Source of the DNA: Haloferax massiliensis
Lineage (GTDB): Archaea > Halobacteriota > Halobacteria > Halobacteriales > Haloferacaceae
Reading direction: 5' to 3'
Length of the DNA: 64,000 nucleotides
Assembly: GCF_001368915.1 (NCBI RefSeq)
Contig: NZ_CSTE01000005.1
Location: 1-64,000 of the forward strand
Shown here: positions 39,957 to 48,620 of the stretch, one piece after another
Position numbering within the stretch: position 1 is the stretch's first letter
Layout of the letters: every line of letters starts with the position of its first letter
The notes under the pieces: model-generated
Told to the model about the DNA's origin: nothing
Databases searched by the model: none
The model's input: the letters and a program-made list of their open reading frames with translations, nothing else
Translations under genes and position numbers: made by a program

Positions 39957-40859
39957 TCAGTCGTCGTCTCGGTTCGAACTTTCTCCTTCGTCCTCGTCGA
40001 GGGCGCGCGTTCGCGGGTCGATGGCGGGGTCGCGCTGCTGCTTTCGAGCGCGACGCTTCGCTGCCCCGACGAGCGAGTCGTCGCCCGATTGCGTCTCGAC
40101 GAACGTCTCGTCGCCGATGGCGCTCTCTGCGATGTCTCGAAGACTTCCGAGTTTCTCGCGGTCGCCCGGTGACCGACCCCGGGCCCGCCCGCCGCCGCGT
40201 CCCGACCCGTGGACGCCTTCATCCGACGACGCGAGCTGAGTGAACTGCGTCGCGTCCGTTATCAGCAGCTGTACTTGGTCTTTCGCGCGGTAGTGGTGGT
40301 CCTTCGCACCGGCGAACTCGAACCGCGCGCCCTCGCCGAGGTACGGGTGGCTCACGCCCTCGGGGACGACGAACACGACGCCTTCGGGTGCGCTCTCGTC
40401 GGTGAGGTAGCCGAGGATGTCCGGCGTCTCGGGGTCGTTCTTGTTGACCCACGCGACCTCGTCGACGGTCGCCTCCACCGTCACGTACGCCCCGCTCCCG
40501 GTGAGTTCCGAGAGCGTTCGGGTCGGATTCCGAGTCCCGGTGTCGCCTGAATCTGTGTTCGAGGCCGCAACTCCGTCCCGATTCGCCGACGGTTCCGTGG
40601 CCTTGGAACTCGAGCTCGATGGGTCGTCTCCGATTGAGGCGAAAAGGTAGTTCACCTCGTTGCCGCGCCCTCTCATGTAATTCGAGACGATGATACTGAC
40701 TCGTTGGGGGCCCGACGAAGCCGAGAGCGAGCTGTCGTCCTCAAAGATACATTTCACGTCAGATTCGGACTCGGCTGATTGTAGAAACCACGCACCGTCG
40801 CGCTCTTCGATGGTCACCTCTCCCGTCGAACCCGATTCAGCGAACCAGTCCGTTGACAT
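39957..40859 (-). CDS. Hypothetical protein with OB-fold-like central domain
   Basis: A 300-residue protein from ATG 40859 (or 309 from ATG 40886). A low-complexity Ser/Thr-rich linker (about 75-110) separates an N-terminal domain from a central stretch RTLSELTGSGAYVTVEATVD to VQLLITDATQFTQLA that looks like an OB-fold nucleic-acid-binding domain of the RPA/SSB type. The C-terminus is basic-acidic and disordered (GRGGGRARGRSPGDREK). I do not recognise the family with certainty. It stands alone between the amidohydrolase gene and an AT-rich gap. Confidence 0.6.
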   Translation of the reverse strand: MSTDWFAESGSTGEVTIEERDGAWFLQSAESESDVKCIFEDDSSLSASSGPQRVSIIVSNYMRGRGNEVNYLFASIGDDPSSSSSKATEPSANRDGVAASNTDSGDTGTRNPTRTLSELTGSGAYVTVEATVDEVAWVNKNDPETPDILGYLTDESAPEGVVFVVPEGVSHPYLGEGARFEFAGAKDHHYRAKDQVQLLITDATQFTQLASSDEGVHGSGRGGGRARGRSPGDREKLGSLRDIAESAIGDETFVETQSGDDSLVGAAKRRARKQQRDPAIDPRTRALDEDEGESSNRDDD

Positions 40860-40886
40860 ACCATCGGTTCGAACCCGAAAGAACAT

Positions 40887-41288
40887 ATGTGTTTCTCAGA
40901 TTAGAGAACCGAATCCGGGCGGGCCGGTAGTCCGACTTCGTGTCCGGGACATCGTTCGGACCCTATCTGCTCTCGCCGACCGACCGGTCCGGGGGGAGCG
41001 TTGAAAAACAATATTATTCGAACACTTTCTCAAAAGAAGACAGCGCGTCGCCGGGCAGTCTCGCAACGGATATTTAGATAAACTACCTTTCAAATCCATA
41101 TTACGTTTCTAACTCTACCGTCGGTGCCCTGAAAAAGCGGTCTAATATCGGGTGTGAGCGCAATTCAACTCGGAATAAAAAGACGAGTGTTTCAGAAACT
41201 CTCTATGATTTATTTTACTTCGGTCGTTATAACGCGCATCAGGAATCCTATGCCACTCCCGATTTGGTGTGTCGGTTTTGTTATTTTT
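40887..41288. other. AT-rich intergenic region without a gene
   Basis: About 400 bases with lower GC than the surroundings and several T-rich runs. Possible frames are short and do not look coding. I see no operator or RNA structure that I can support. Confidence 0.5.
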
Positions 41289-41888
41289 CTATTCCTCTCT
41301 CCGCGGATACGACTGCGCCCCGCCCCGCGTGTTCCGCGCGATAATCGTCGCCGTCGCGGACTGTCGGTCGTCGCGCGATTCGGTCGATTCGTCGTAGTAG
41401 AGCACCGTGAGGTCGAGACAGGCGCGGAGCAGTTCGTTCGAGTCGAAGCGGTATCTGTCGGTGCTCGGCCCCACCGTCGCCGGCGGGTCGGCCCGCAGGT
41501 GGTGTTGGTAGAACAGGACGCCGCCGGGCTTCAGCGCCGCCTTGATGTCGGCGAGGCGGTCCAGCGTCCGGAAGTAGCTGATTGTGACGAGGTCGTACGT
41601 CGACTCGGGGAAGTCGTGGGTCGTCGCGTCGGCCCGAATCGTCTCCACGCGGTCGGCGAACCCGCGGGACTGCGCGCGCTCGTCGACGATGCTCAGCCCC
41701 TCGCTCGACTGGTCGAGCGCGTCCACCCGGTAGCCGTTCGCGGCGAGAAACAGCGCGTTGCGGCCGTTGCCGGCCGCCACGTCGAGCGCGCGGCCGTCGG
41801 GCAGTTCGTCGAGGTACGCCCGGAGCACCGGCGACGGCTCCGGGTCGGTCGGGTACGTTCCGGTCCGGTAGCGTTCGTCCCACTCCAT
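41289..41888 (-). CDS. Class I SAM-dependent methyltransferase (TehB-like)
   Basis: A 199-residue methyltransferase. Motif I GRALDVAAGNGRNALFLA is at residues 31-48, motif II region VDALDQSSEGLSIVDER follows, and the post-motif YDLVTISYFRTLDRL near residue 98 and KPGGVLFYQHHL are typical of TehB/UbiE-type enzymes. The substrate is not predictable; TehB-like members methylate metalloid oxyanions or small molecules. It diverges from the rhodanese gene; the two starts are about 100 bases apart and could share a control region. Confidence 0.85.
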   Translation of the reverse strand: MEWDERYRTGTYPTDPEPSPVLRAYLDELPDGRALDVAAGNGRNALFLAANGYRVDALDQSSEGLSIVDERAQSRGFADRVETIRADATTHDFPESTYDLVTISYFRTLDRLADIKAALKPGGVLFYQHHLRADPPATVGPSTDRYRFDSNELLRACLDLTVLYYDESTESRDDRQSATATIIARNTRGGAQSYPRREE

Positions 41889-41990
41889 ACGGGCGCTACG
41901 CGGACCGCCGTGTTCAAGCTACGGCGTCGCTCCCGGCGGGCGGGACGCGGAAGCGCCAGCGCTTTCCGCGGCAGCGACGTGGTGGTATCC

Positions 41991-42359
41991 GTGCCCTCGA
42001 TTCGCCCCGACGAGCTCGACGCCCGCCTCGCCGACGGGAACGGCCCGTTCGTCCTCGACGTCCGTCCGGAGTCGAACTACCGACGCGGCGCAATCGACGG
42101 GAGCCGAAACGTCCCCGTCTACGACGACCTCCGGTCGGGCGACGACGCCTCGCTTCGGAGTCAACTGGACGAGATACCGCGGGACCGCGACGTGGTCGTC
42201 GTCTGTAAGATGGGTATCGTCGCAAAGCGGGCGACGGGGCTCCTCCGCGAGGAGGGGTACGACGCGGCGACGCTCGCGGGCGGCATGAGCGGGTGGAACG
42301 GCTACCAGCGCGGGTCGCTTGGCTACAGACTCCGGTCACTCATCTGGCGACTGTTCTGA
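41991..42359 (+). CDS. Rhodanese-domain sulfurtransferase
   Basis: A 122-residue single rhodanese domain. The active-site loop is VVVCKMGIVAKRATGLLREE with the persulfide Cys near residue 64. LDVRPESNYRRGAIDGSRNVPV is the family's first marker. GTG 41991 is taken as start; GTG 41982 or 41979 would add up to four residues, and no ATG lies in frame nearby. Its 3' end overlaps that of the convergent alpha/beta hydrolase gene by 20 bases, an unusual tight packing. It should move sulfur to thiols or to a partner protein. Confidence 0.82.
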   Translation: MPSIRPDELDARLADGNGPFVLDVRPESNYRRGAIDGSRNVPVYDDLRSGDDASLRSQLDEIPRDRDVVVVCKMGIVAKRATGLLREEGYDAATLAGGMSGWNGYQRGSLGYRLRSLIWRLF

Positions 42360-43170
42360 GGCCGTCGAGGAACTCCCGGAGGGCGTCCTCGAAGAACGCG
42401 GGGTTGTCGAGGTTCGACGCGTGGCCCGCGTCGGGAACCGCGCGGACCGTGACGGTCGGAATCCCATCGCCGAACGTCGCGGCGTGCCTGCGCACGAACG
42501 GGAGTTCGTTCTCGCCGTACAGGACCAGCGTCGGCACGTCGATGTCGCCGAGGACGACCGACGAGTCGGTGAACCGACTGACCGCCCGAATCACTTTCGC
42601 GAACTCGTCGGTCGCCATCGGCGGGCCGTCCTCCCGAAGACGCTCGACGTTTCCGTAGTCGCCGCCCGCGGTCGTTCCCGACAGCCGCTCTTGGAACCAG
42701 ACCATGATTCTCTCGACGCGCTCGTAGCCGACGAGTCGAACGAACGGAATCGCCAACCGGGGGACGACGAGTCGCTGGAACCGTTCGAGGCGGTCGAAGA
42801 CGACCGGGGAGAACGTGTCCGCGAGGACGAGCCCCGAGAGCCCGTCGGGGTACCGCATCGCGTACGCTTGCGCGATACAGCCGCCGGTCGAGAGCCCGCA
42901 GACCACGGGTCTGTCGAGACCCAACTCCGAGACGAGCGCGGCGAGGTCGTCGGCGAACAGCTCCATCGAGTACGTCGCCAAGTCGGACCCGCCGGTTCGG
43001 CCGTGTCCTCGAACGTCGTACGAGACGGTGGTGTAGCCGTCGCACAGCACCTCAGTCTGGCGGTCCCACTGACCGTGGTCGAGAACCGCCCCGTGGACGA
43101 AGACCACCGGCGTCCCCTCGCCTCGCCGCTCGTAGTAGGTGTCGATACCGTTCGTTCGGGCGAACGCCAC
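42340..43170 (-). CDS. Alpha/beta-fold hydrolase
   Basis: A 276-residue alpha/beta hydrolase of esterase or lactonase type. The oxyanion HG is in VVFVHGAVLDHGQWDRQ, the nucleophilic Ser is in CGLSTGGCIAQAYA near residue 92, the acid is in the LYGENELPF region and the His in DAGHASNLDNPAFF near residue 256. The start is taken as GTG 43170 (VAFARTNGIDTYYERRGEG), because members usually begin a few residues before NGIDTYY; GTG 43224 is the longer alternative. It converges and overlaps with the rhodanese gene by 20 bases. Confidence 0.82.
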   Translation of the reverse strand: MAFARTNGIDTYYERRGEGTPVVFVHGAVLDHGQWDRQTEVLCDGYTTVSYDVRGHGRTGGSDLATYSMELFADDLAALVSELGLDRPVVCGLSTGGCIAQAYAMRYPDGLSGLVLADTFSPVVFDRLERFQRLVVPRLAIPFVRLVGYERVERIMVWFQERLSGTTAGGDYGNVERLREDGPPMATDEFAKVIRAVSRFTDSSVVLGDIDVPTLVLYGENELPFVRRHAATFGDGIPTVTVRAVPDAGHASNLDNPAFFEDALREFLDGLRTVAR

Positions 43171-43280
43171 GCGACCTAGTGGCGCGCCGAGAGCATGAGC
43201 GCGCGCCTCGATGTGACAGTTCACTCACACTCTCGGCGATAGTACGGCCACTTATCCGTCTCCGGCAGAGAGTACGCGGT

Positions 43281-43748
43281 ATGACGATTGAAACCGGCGA
43301 CTCCGTTTCGCTCGAATACGTCGGACAGCTCCCGGACGGCACGATTTTCGATACGTCGCGTCAGGACGTGGCCGAGGCCGAGGGTCTCGCGGAGGCCCAG
43401 CCCGACCGCGACTACGAACCGCTCGCGGTCGAGGTCGGCGCGGGAACCGTCATCGAGGGGCTCGACGAGGCGCTCGTCGGCATGTCCGTCGGCGACGAGG
43501 AGAGCATCGAAATCCCGCCGGAGAAGGCCTACGGCGAGTACGACGAGGACCTCGTCCGCGAGCACGAGACCGAACAGCTCCGCGAGGTGCTCGGCGACGA
43601 GCCCGAGGAGGGCCTGTACGTCCAGACCCAGCAGGGCGGCCTCGGCGAAATCGTCCACGCCGACGACGACGTGGTCCGCATCGACTTCAACCACGAACTC
43701 GCGGGCGAGACGCTCGTCTTCGACGTCGAAATCCTCGACGCCAACTGA
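43281..43748 (+). CDS. FKBP-type peptidyl-prolyl isomerase (SlyD-like)
   Basis: A 155-residue FKBP protein with an insert-in-flap domain, as in SlyD and the archaeal short type. FKBP residues are in SVSLEYVGQLPDGTIFDTS and AGTVIEGLDEALVGMSVGDE; the IF domain runs about 85-130. It speeds proline isomerisation and can act as a chaperone. A good hairpin terminator with a T-run follows the stop. Confidence 0.9.
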   Translation: MTIETGDSVSLEYVGQLPDGTIFDTSRQDVAEAEGLAEAQPDRDYEPLAVEVGAGTVIEGLDEALVGMSVGDEESIEIPPEKAYGEYDEDLVREHETEQLREVLGDEPEEGLYVQTQQGGLGEIVHADDDVVRIDFNHELAGETLVFDVEILDAN

Positions 43749-43764
43749 ACTGCTGAACCGAACT

Positions 43765-43796
43765 GAGCCGCAATCTCGCGGCTCGGTGCGTTTTTT
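43765..43796 (+). terminator. Hairpin-plus-T-run terminator after the FKBP gene
   Basis: GAGCCGC (43765-43771) pairs with GCGGCTC (43778-43784) with a six-base loop, and six T follow at 43791-43796. The hairpin lies 17 bases after the stop. Confidence 0.7.
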
Positions 43797-43802
43797 CTCT
43801 CG

Positions 43803-44579
43803 CTACTCGCGCCACCACGCGACGGCGTACAGCGCGCCCCCGACGAGAATCAGGACCGCGCCGACCCCGGCGACCCCGAGGCCGACGACGAGCTCGATTC
43901 CGAAGCCGAAGTCGTCGACGTGGCCGTAGACGGTGATGCTGTGGAGCGTTCCATCCTTCTCGACGAGCGCCGGGAGGCGGTCCACGAAGGCGTCGTTCAC
44001 CCGCGGTCGGTAGCCGAAGTCCTCATCTGAGGAGTTCCGAAGGATTCTATCGACCGTCTCTCTCGCCCCCGGCGAGAGGTTCTCGTAGCGATACGCCCCT
44101 CGCTCGACGGTGGCGTTTGCGACGCGCTGGAGCGTGGCGTTTCGCGCGGTGACGAGCGAGCCGTTTTCTTCCACGCTGAACCGGTAGTACTGGTCGCGCT
44201 CGCCGTAGGCGTCGTGGACGTACGTGTTGTTCCGCGCTATGGCTTGGAGGTCGGCTCTCGCGCCCGCCGCCGCGGTCCGGGCGGTGCCGCTCCGCATCGC
44301 CGCCGCCAGCGTCTCGCGGGTCTCGTTCGGCGCGCGGTACTCGCCGGCCGAGTACCGGTGGCTGACCTGGTGCACCGAAATCGAGACCGTCCGCCCGTGG
44401 CGACTCACGATAGTCTCGACGTCGGATTCGTTCGCGAGCGACACGGTCTCGGCTCGGTACGACTGCGAGGTTTGCGGCGGCGGCGACGTCGCGTCCGCCA
44501 GCGCGGGCAGGTACACCGGCGCGGGGAGGCAGACGAGACCGACCACCGCGAGAAGGAGGGCGAGTTTCCGGAGACGCAT
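43803..44579 (-). CDS. Secreted/membrane protein of unknown function
   Basis: A 258-residue protein with a Sec-type signal or anchor (about 5-28, LALLLAVVGLVCLPAPVYLPA) and a C-terminal membrane helix near residues 228-254 (LVVGLGVAGVGAVLILVGGAL). Between them lies an Asn-rich domain with N-glycosylation motifs, including NES, NGS and NAT, consistent with an extracytoplasmic location. No enzymatic motif is seen. It converges with the FKBP gene. Confidence 0.75.
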   Translation of the reverse strand: MRLRKLALLLAVVGLVCLPAPVYLPALADATSPPPQTSQSYRAETVSLANESDVETIVSRHGRTVSISVHQVSHRYSAGEYRAPNETRETLAAAMRSGTARTAAAGARADLQAIARNNTYVHDAYGERDQYYRFSVEENGSLVTARNATLQRVANATVERGAYRYENLSPGARETVDRILRNSSDEDFGYRPRVNDAFVDRLPALVEKDGTLHSITVYGHVDDFGFGIELVVGLGVAGVGAVLILVGGALYAVAWWRE

Positions 44580-44663
44580 TACCGGGAGTTCCGCCGAGTC
44601 GGGTAAGTGCTTTTTGTCGCCGTCCGGCTGCCCGGTCTCGCCGCCGCGGTCGCCGGGCGACGC

Positions 44664-45803
44664 TCAGTCGTCCAGCGGCGGGTTCGCGTCGAGGCAGTCT
44701 TCGACCCGCTCGCGCTCCTCGCGGGCGTCGGCCAACTCCTCTTCGACGACGCCCCGCTGGAGCCGCTCACGCTGGTCTTCGGTGAGTTCGGCGCGGGCGA
44801 CCGCGGCGTCGCGGAGGCGGTCGTACGACTCCCCGTACGTCAGTTCGTGGACCTCTCGGGCGCGGGCGACCGTCTCGTCGTCGGCGAACCGACTCACGAC
44901 GGCGACGAGTTCCTTCGTCCGCCAGCGGAGTTCCGAGGCGGGTTCCGGGGGCCACGACACGGTCAGCGGGTCGGCGTCGAGCGTCTCCAGAAACCGTTTG
45001 TTCGTCCCGACGGCCGCGGAGAACCGCTTCGGGTCGTCGACGTAGTGGTCGAGTTTCGACCGCGAGTAGCCGGCGTACTCGACGAGCGTGGGAATCGGCT
45101 CGTCGCCGATGGCGGCGGTTTCGAGGTACTCGCGCAGTCGCTCGGGCGGACTGGGCGTCCCGACCAGCGGGTACGACTCGGCGGCCGCCAGCCACGAGAG
45201 CACGTCGCCGGCCGACGACTCGGCGCGGAACCGCTCGAACGCCTCGGTGACGGCGTCGTCGTATCGCTCGATGGGGTCGCGGAGTTCGTCTACCGGCGCG
45301 TCGATGTCGGCCTCGCCGAGTTCCCGCACGCGTTCGAGGCGGTCGATTCGCGCGTCGAGTTCGTCCGCGCGCTCCCGCAGCCGCCGGCGGGCGCTCCGGT
45401 AGTCCTCTCTCGCCTCGTCCAGTTCGTCGAGGAGCGCCGCCTCCTCGCGGGCGGGGGCCAACTCGCGTCTGGCCTGCTCGAAGTCGGACGCCGACAGCGA
45501 CGAGGTGATGCCGGTCGTGAGCGACTCGTTGGCGTCGATGAAGGCGTCGCTGTGGCGCACGTCGGCGGGGACCTCCTCCAGCCGGTTCGACAGCGCCTCG
45601 CGGAACGCGACGTAGCCTTCGAGGTCGTCGGTCGCCTGCTCCTCGTGTCGGTCGAGAATCCCCGTCACGTCGCGGACGGCCGACGCGAGCGTTCGAAGCT
45701 CCTCGCGGCCGACGTCGTCGACCGCCTCGCGCCGGTCGCGGAGGGTGTCGGCCGCCGTGCGGAGCGCCGTCACGGGGTCGTCGGCGAGCGCGGCGTCAGC
45801 CAC
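44664..45803 (-). CDS. Coiled-coil protein, DUF7118-like
   Basis: A 379-residue acidic protein rich in heptads: residues 10-60, 105-175 (ARREEAALLDELDEARE region) and 310-375 (ERLQRGVVEEELADAREERE). There is no signal or transmembrane segment. It matches DUF7118-type haloarchaeal proteins by layout, not by any motif of known function. It may be a structural or DNA-associated scaffold. Confidence 0.7.
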   Translation of the reverse strand: MADAALADDPVTALRTAADTLRDRREAVDDVGREELRTLASAVRDVTGILDRHEEQATDDLEGYVAFREALSNRLEEVPADVRHSDAFIDANESLTTGITSSLSASDFEQARRELAPAREEAALLDELDEAREDYRSARRRLRERADELDARIDRLERVRELGEADIDAPVDELRDPIERYDDAVTEAFERFRAESSAGDVLSWLAAAESYPLVGTPSPPERLREYLETAAIGDEPIPTLVEYAGYSRSKLDHYVDDPKRFSAAVGTNKRFLETLDADPLTVSWPPEPASELRWRTKELVAVVSRFADDETVARAREVHELTYGESYDRLRDAAVARAELTEDQRERLQRGVVEEELADAREERERVEDCLDANPPLDD

Positions 45804-45928
45804 GCCGCGGCACCTCGGGCGGGCGTCCCGGTCGCGGAATCGGTGTCATGCCCGACGAGTCGGTGCGCGAGGGTTGAAAACTTGATGCCCGCGGACGGCG
45901 GCGGGACGGCCGCGGAGCTGAGAGGCCG

Positions 45929-46615
45929 TCAGCGACGGTCTCGCCCGCTCATCACGTCGAACGCGGCGGCAACCGCGACCGCGAGCACGCAGAGCGCGAC
46001 CGACGGCGCGAGGGAAAACAGGTCGACCGTGCCCGGGAACGCGGCGACGACGAGGAGCGAAACGGCGTAGTAAGCTCCGGCGGCCGCGGCCGACGTGCGG
46101 GCCGGCGCGGCGCGCAGTCGTGGGAGCGCGAGCATCGCACAGAGCGCGACGCCGCCGGCGACGACGACAGAGCCGACGAGTCCCGCGCCGGCGAGGTCGG
46201 CGCGCGCGCCGAGGAACGTCCCGAGGCCGAGCGTCGCGTTCAGGTAGGCCGCTCGGCGGAGGAGAAAGCCGTAGCCTGCGTCGGGCCCGAGACCGAGTTC
46301 GCTGTCCTCGATGCGGTGCCACGGCGCGCCGACGGAGACGGCGTTCATGCGGAGCGCGCCGATGGCGAGGCAGGCGACCGCCAGCGAGACGACGGCCGCG
46401 GTCGTGACCGCCACGGGCGTCGAGACGGTCATGAAGGCGACCCAGAGCATCGGCAGCGCGAGGAGCAGGTGCTGTCCGAGCCCGAAGTACACCGTCGCGT
46501 CGAGCCACGCGTCAATGCCACCCTCGCCGTCGTCGCCGCGCTGTCGGCGTCGGTTCCGGCGGCGGCGTCGCGGCCGCGTTTCGCCGCCGCGGGACGACTC
46601 GTTTCTCGGTGCCAT
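45929..46615 (-). CDS. Integral membrane protein with basic N-terminus
   Basis: A 228-residue protein. The first 30 residues are strongly basic (RPRRRRRNRRRQRGD), then about six hydrophobic segments follow (about 42-62, 67-88, 115-132, 140-160, 172-192 and 195-215). It could be a transporter-like or sensor membrane protein, but there is no recognisable family motif. It diverges from the universal stress protein gene, with 125 bases between their starts. Confidence 0.7.
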   Translation of the reverse strand: MAPRNESSRGGETRPRRRRRNRRRQRGDDGEGGIDAWLDATVYFGLGQHLLLALPMLWVAFMTVSTPVAVTTAAVVSLAVACLAIGALRMNAVSVGAPWHRIEDSELGLGPDAGYGFLLRRAAYLNATLGLGTFLGARADLAGAGLVGSVVVAGGVALCAMLALPRLRAAPARTSAAAAGAYYAVSLLVVAAFPGTVDLFSLAPSVALCVLAVAVAAAFDVMSGRDRR

Positions 46616-46740
46616 GGTCGTCCCGTTGTGACTGCTGTCTGATAACTGTGTGGCGCGCCGGGGGTCGTGCCGCCGGAGACGGGGGTCCGCGGACGCCGTC
46701 CGGCGAAAGGACTTACCGGCGACCGGGTGTATGACAAGCC

Positions 46741-47613
46741 ATGTACGAGCGCATCCTCCTGCCGGTCGACGAGAGCACGTCGTCGAGCGCGGTCCTCCAC
46801 CACGCCAGCGAACTCGCCCACTGGGACGACGCGGAGATTCGACTGCTCTTCGTCGCCGACACGACCCGCGACAGCGTCACCGTGGTCGGGAACGACGTGG
46901 TCGACGCGCTCGAACGCGAGGGCGAGAGCGTCGTCGAGGAGGCGTCGCAGACGCTCCAGAACCTCGGCGTCGACTACTCGACGGACGTGGTGCAGGGCAA
47001 CCCCGCGCCCACCATCGTCGAGTACGCCGATGAGTACGACTACGACCTCATCGTGATGCCGACCCACGGACGGGAGGGCATCTCCCGACAGCTCCGCGGG
47101 AGCGTCACGGAGAAGGTCGTCCGCCTGTCGGACCGACCGGTCCTCACCGCCCGCATGAAGCCCGACGAGGAGCTGACGTTCCCCTACGAGCGCATCCTCA
47201 TCCCGACCGACGGCAGTCGCTCCGCGAAGCGGGCGACGAGCCACGGCCTCGCGCTCGCCGCCGAACTCGACGCGACGGTCCACGTCCTCTCGGTGGTCGA
47301 CGACTCCGCGCTCGGGTTCGACGTGCGGTCGATGCTCTCCGGCGAGGAGAGCGAACGCGGCGCGAACGAGGCGATTTCGCAGGTCGTCGAGGAGGCGAAC
47401 GAACACGGCGTCACGAAGCTCGCCGAGACCATCGAACACGGCTCGCCGAGCGAGGCGATTCGGGAGTACGTCGCGGACAACGACATCCACGCCGTCGTCA
47501 TGGGGACGACCGGGCGGAGCGGCGTCGACCGCATCCTCCTCGGGAGCGTCGCCGAGGAGACGGTCCGGAGCGTTCCGGTTCCCGTCATCACGGTGTCGCC
47601 GGCGGAGGAGTAA
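46741..47613 (+). CDS. Tandem universal stress protein
   Basis: A 290-residue protein with two UspA domains, residues 1-140 and 148-290. Each starts with YERILLPVDES or YERILIPTDGS. The second has a full ATP motif G-x2-G-x9-G-S (GTTGRSGVDRILLGS); the first has PTHGREGISRQLRGS, so both halves may bind ATP. It acts in general stress tolerance. A weak TATA region precedes ATG 46741, and a Bat-type regulator gene follows in the same direction. Confidence 0.9.
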   Translation: MYERILLPVDESTSSSAVLHHASELAHWDDAEIRLLFVADTTRDSVTVVGNDVVDALEREGESVVEEASQTLQNLGVDYSTDVVQGNPAPTIVEYADEYDYDLIVMPTHGREGISRQLRGSVTEKVVRLSDRPVLTARMKPDEELTFPYERILIPTDGSRSAKRATSHGLALAAELDATVHVLSVVDDSALGFDVRSMLSGEESERGANEAISQVVEEANEHGVTKLAETIEHGSPSEAIREYVADNDIHAVVMGTTGRSGVDRILLGSVAEETVRSVPVPVITVSPAEE

Positions 47614-47754
47614 CCCCACCGGGTCGCTGACGGCGGGTCGTCCGACTCGGGATACAGCTATTACCCGCGGGCGACGTATCGGCGCAGTAACCGTGGTCGA
47701 ACAGGACCGTCTCGGACGCCCGTCTATCCCCGACAGCCGGAGGTCTCGATAGCG

Positions 47755-48393
47755 GTGCTCCGCGCGACCATCCTCCTCGAACTGAACGAGGACTACGTGC
47801 TGTCGCACGTGAGCGACCTCGTCGACGGACCGGTCGTCGTGACGAACTGCGAGGTGCTCGGCGAGACGGACATCCGCTTCGTCGTCGACGCCGGGGAGCA
47901 CCGCGACGAGATGGCCGAGCGACTCGCCGCCAGCGAGGTCGTCAGCGACCTCGAACTCGTCGGCGACGACCAACTGCTCATCACCAAGCGGTCGTCCGGC
48001 GCGCTCCCGATCATCCGCGAGAACCACGGGATGCTCCAGCGGATGAGCCAGTTCTACGGGCGCTCGCGCGTCTTCGACGTGGTCGTGTTCCGGCGGGCCG
48101 ACCTCAAGGCAATCATCTCGGGACTCCGGTCGCTCGGGACCGTCGAACTCCGGCGGCTGAAACCCTTCGTCGGCCCCTCCACGCGGCTCTCGAAGCGGCA
48201 GGCCGAGGTCGTCGGCTACGCGCTCGAACGCGGCTACTACGACTGGCCGCGGGGCGTCACGGTCGAGGAAATCGCGGCGGCGTTCGAGGTGAGCAGACCG
48301 ACCGTGTTGGAACACCTCCGCCGGGCCGAAAAGAAACTCCTCAGCGACGCGCTCGCCGACGCGACGACGCCCGCGAACCCCGACAGCACCTGA
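47755..48393 (+). CDS. Bat-type HTH-10 transcriptional regulator
   Basis: A 212-residue regulator. It begins GTG 47755 (VLRATILLELNEDYVLSHV, no ATG in frame nearby), has an N-terminal sensor-like part and the C-terminal HTH-10: RLSKRQAEVVGYALERGYYDW, then GVTVEEIAAAFEVSRPTVLEHLRRAEKKLL. It is a paralogue in type, not close sequence, of the regulator beside paaA. Its stop is followed by a 20-base tandem repeat and then by the ABC-transporter cluster that it may control. Confidence 0.8.
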   Translation: MLRATILLELNEDYVLSHVSDLVDGPVVVTNCEVLGETDIRFVVDAGEHRDEMAERLAASEVVSDLELVGDDQLLITKRSSGALPIIRENHGMLQRMSQFYGRSRVFDVVVFRRADLKAIISGLRSLGTVELRRLKPFVGPSTRLSKRQAEVVGYALERGYYDWPRGVTVEEIAAAFEVSRPTVLEHLRRAEKKLLSDALADATTPANPDST

Positions 48394-48400
48394 CCCCCGA

Positions 48401-48472
48401 CTCCTCCCGGTTCCTCTGGACTCCTCCCGGTTCCTCTGGACTCCTTCCGGTTCCTCCCCGACTCCCACCGGT
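48401..48472 (+). repeat. Twenty-base tandem repeat, three to four copies
   Basis: CTCCTCCCGGTTCCTCTGGA is present at 48401-48420 and identical at 48421-48440; 48441-48460 has three changes, and 48461-48472 is a partial fourth copy. It begins eight bases after the regulator stop and lies before the ABC cluster. The 20-base spacing is two helical turns. Confidence 0.75.
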
Positions 48473-48548
48473 TCGGCCCCCAGCGCGCCGCGAGTCGGAT
48501 TTTAAGCGCCTAGTACACCTGAAACACGTCATCATACCTCCGAAAACC

Positions 48549-48557
48549 ATTATAAAG
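48549..48557 (+). promoter_or_regulatory. TATA-like box upstream of the ABC cluster
   Basis: ATTATAAAG is a fair TATA box about 70 bases before ATG 48621; a transcript from it would have a leader of some 45 bases. A second site nearer the start cannot be excluded. Confidence 0.4.
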
Positions 48558-48620
48558 AGCCAACAGGGGTAGGCACTACTCCCGTGCCCTCTTCCGGTGT
48601 ACGTATTGTTTGCAATTACC

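Noticed and set aside
41154-41990. N-terminal extension of the rhodanese protein
   Set aside because: It covers the antisense methyltransferase gene, and the rhodanese domain is complete from GTG 41991.
46429-48468. A 679-codon minus-strand frame over the universal stress protein and Bat-type genes
   Set aside because: Both plus-strand genes have full domain signatures; the antisense frame is a shadow.
48401-48472. CRISPR array
   Set aside because: The repeats are directly adjacent with no spacers, and no cas genes are nearby.
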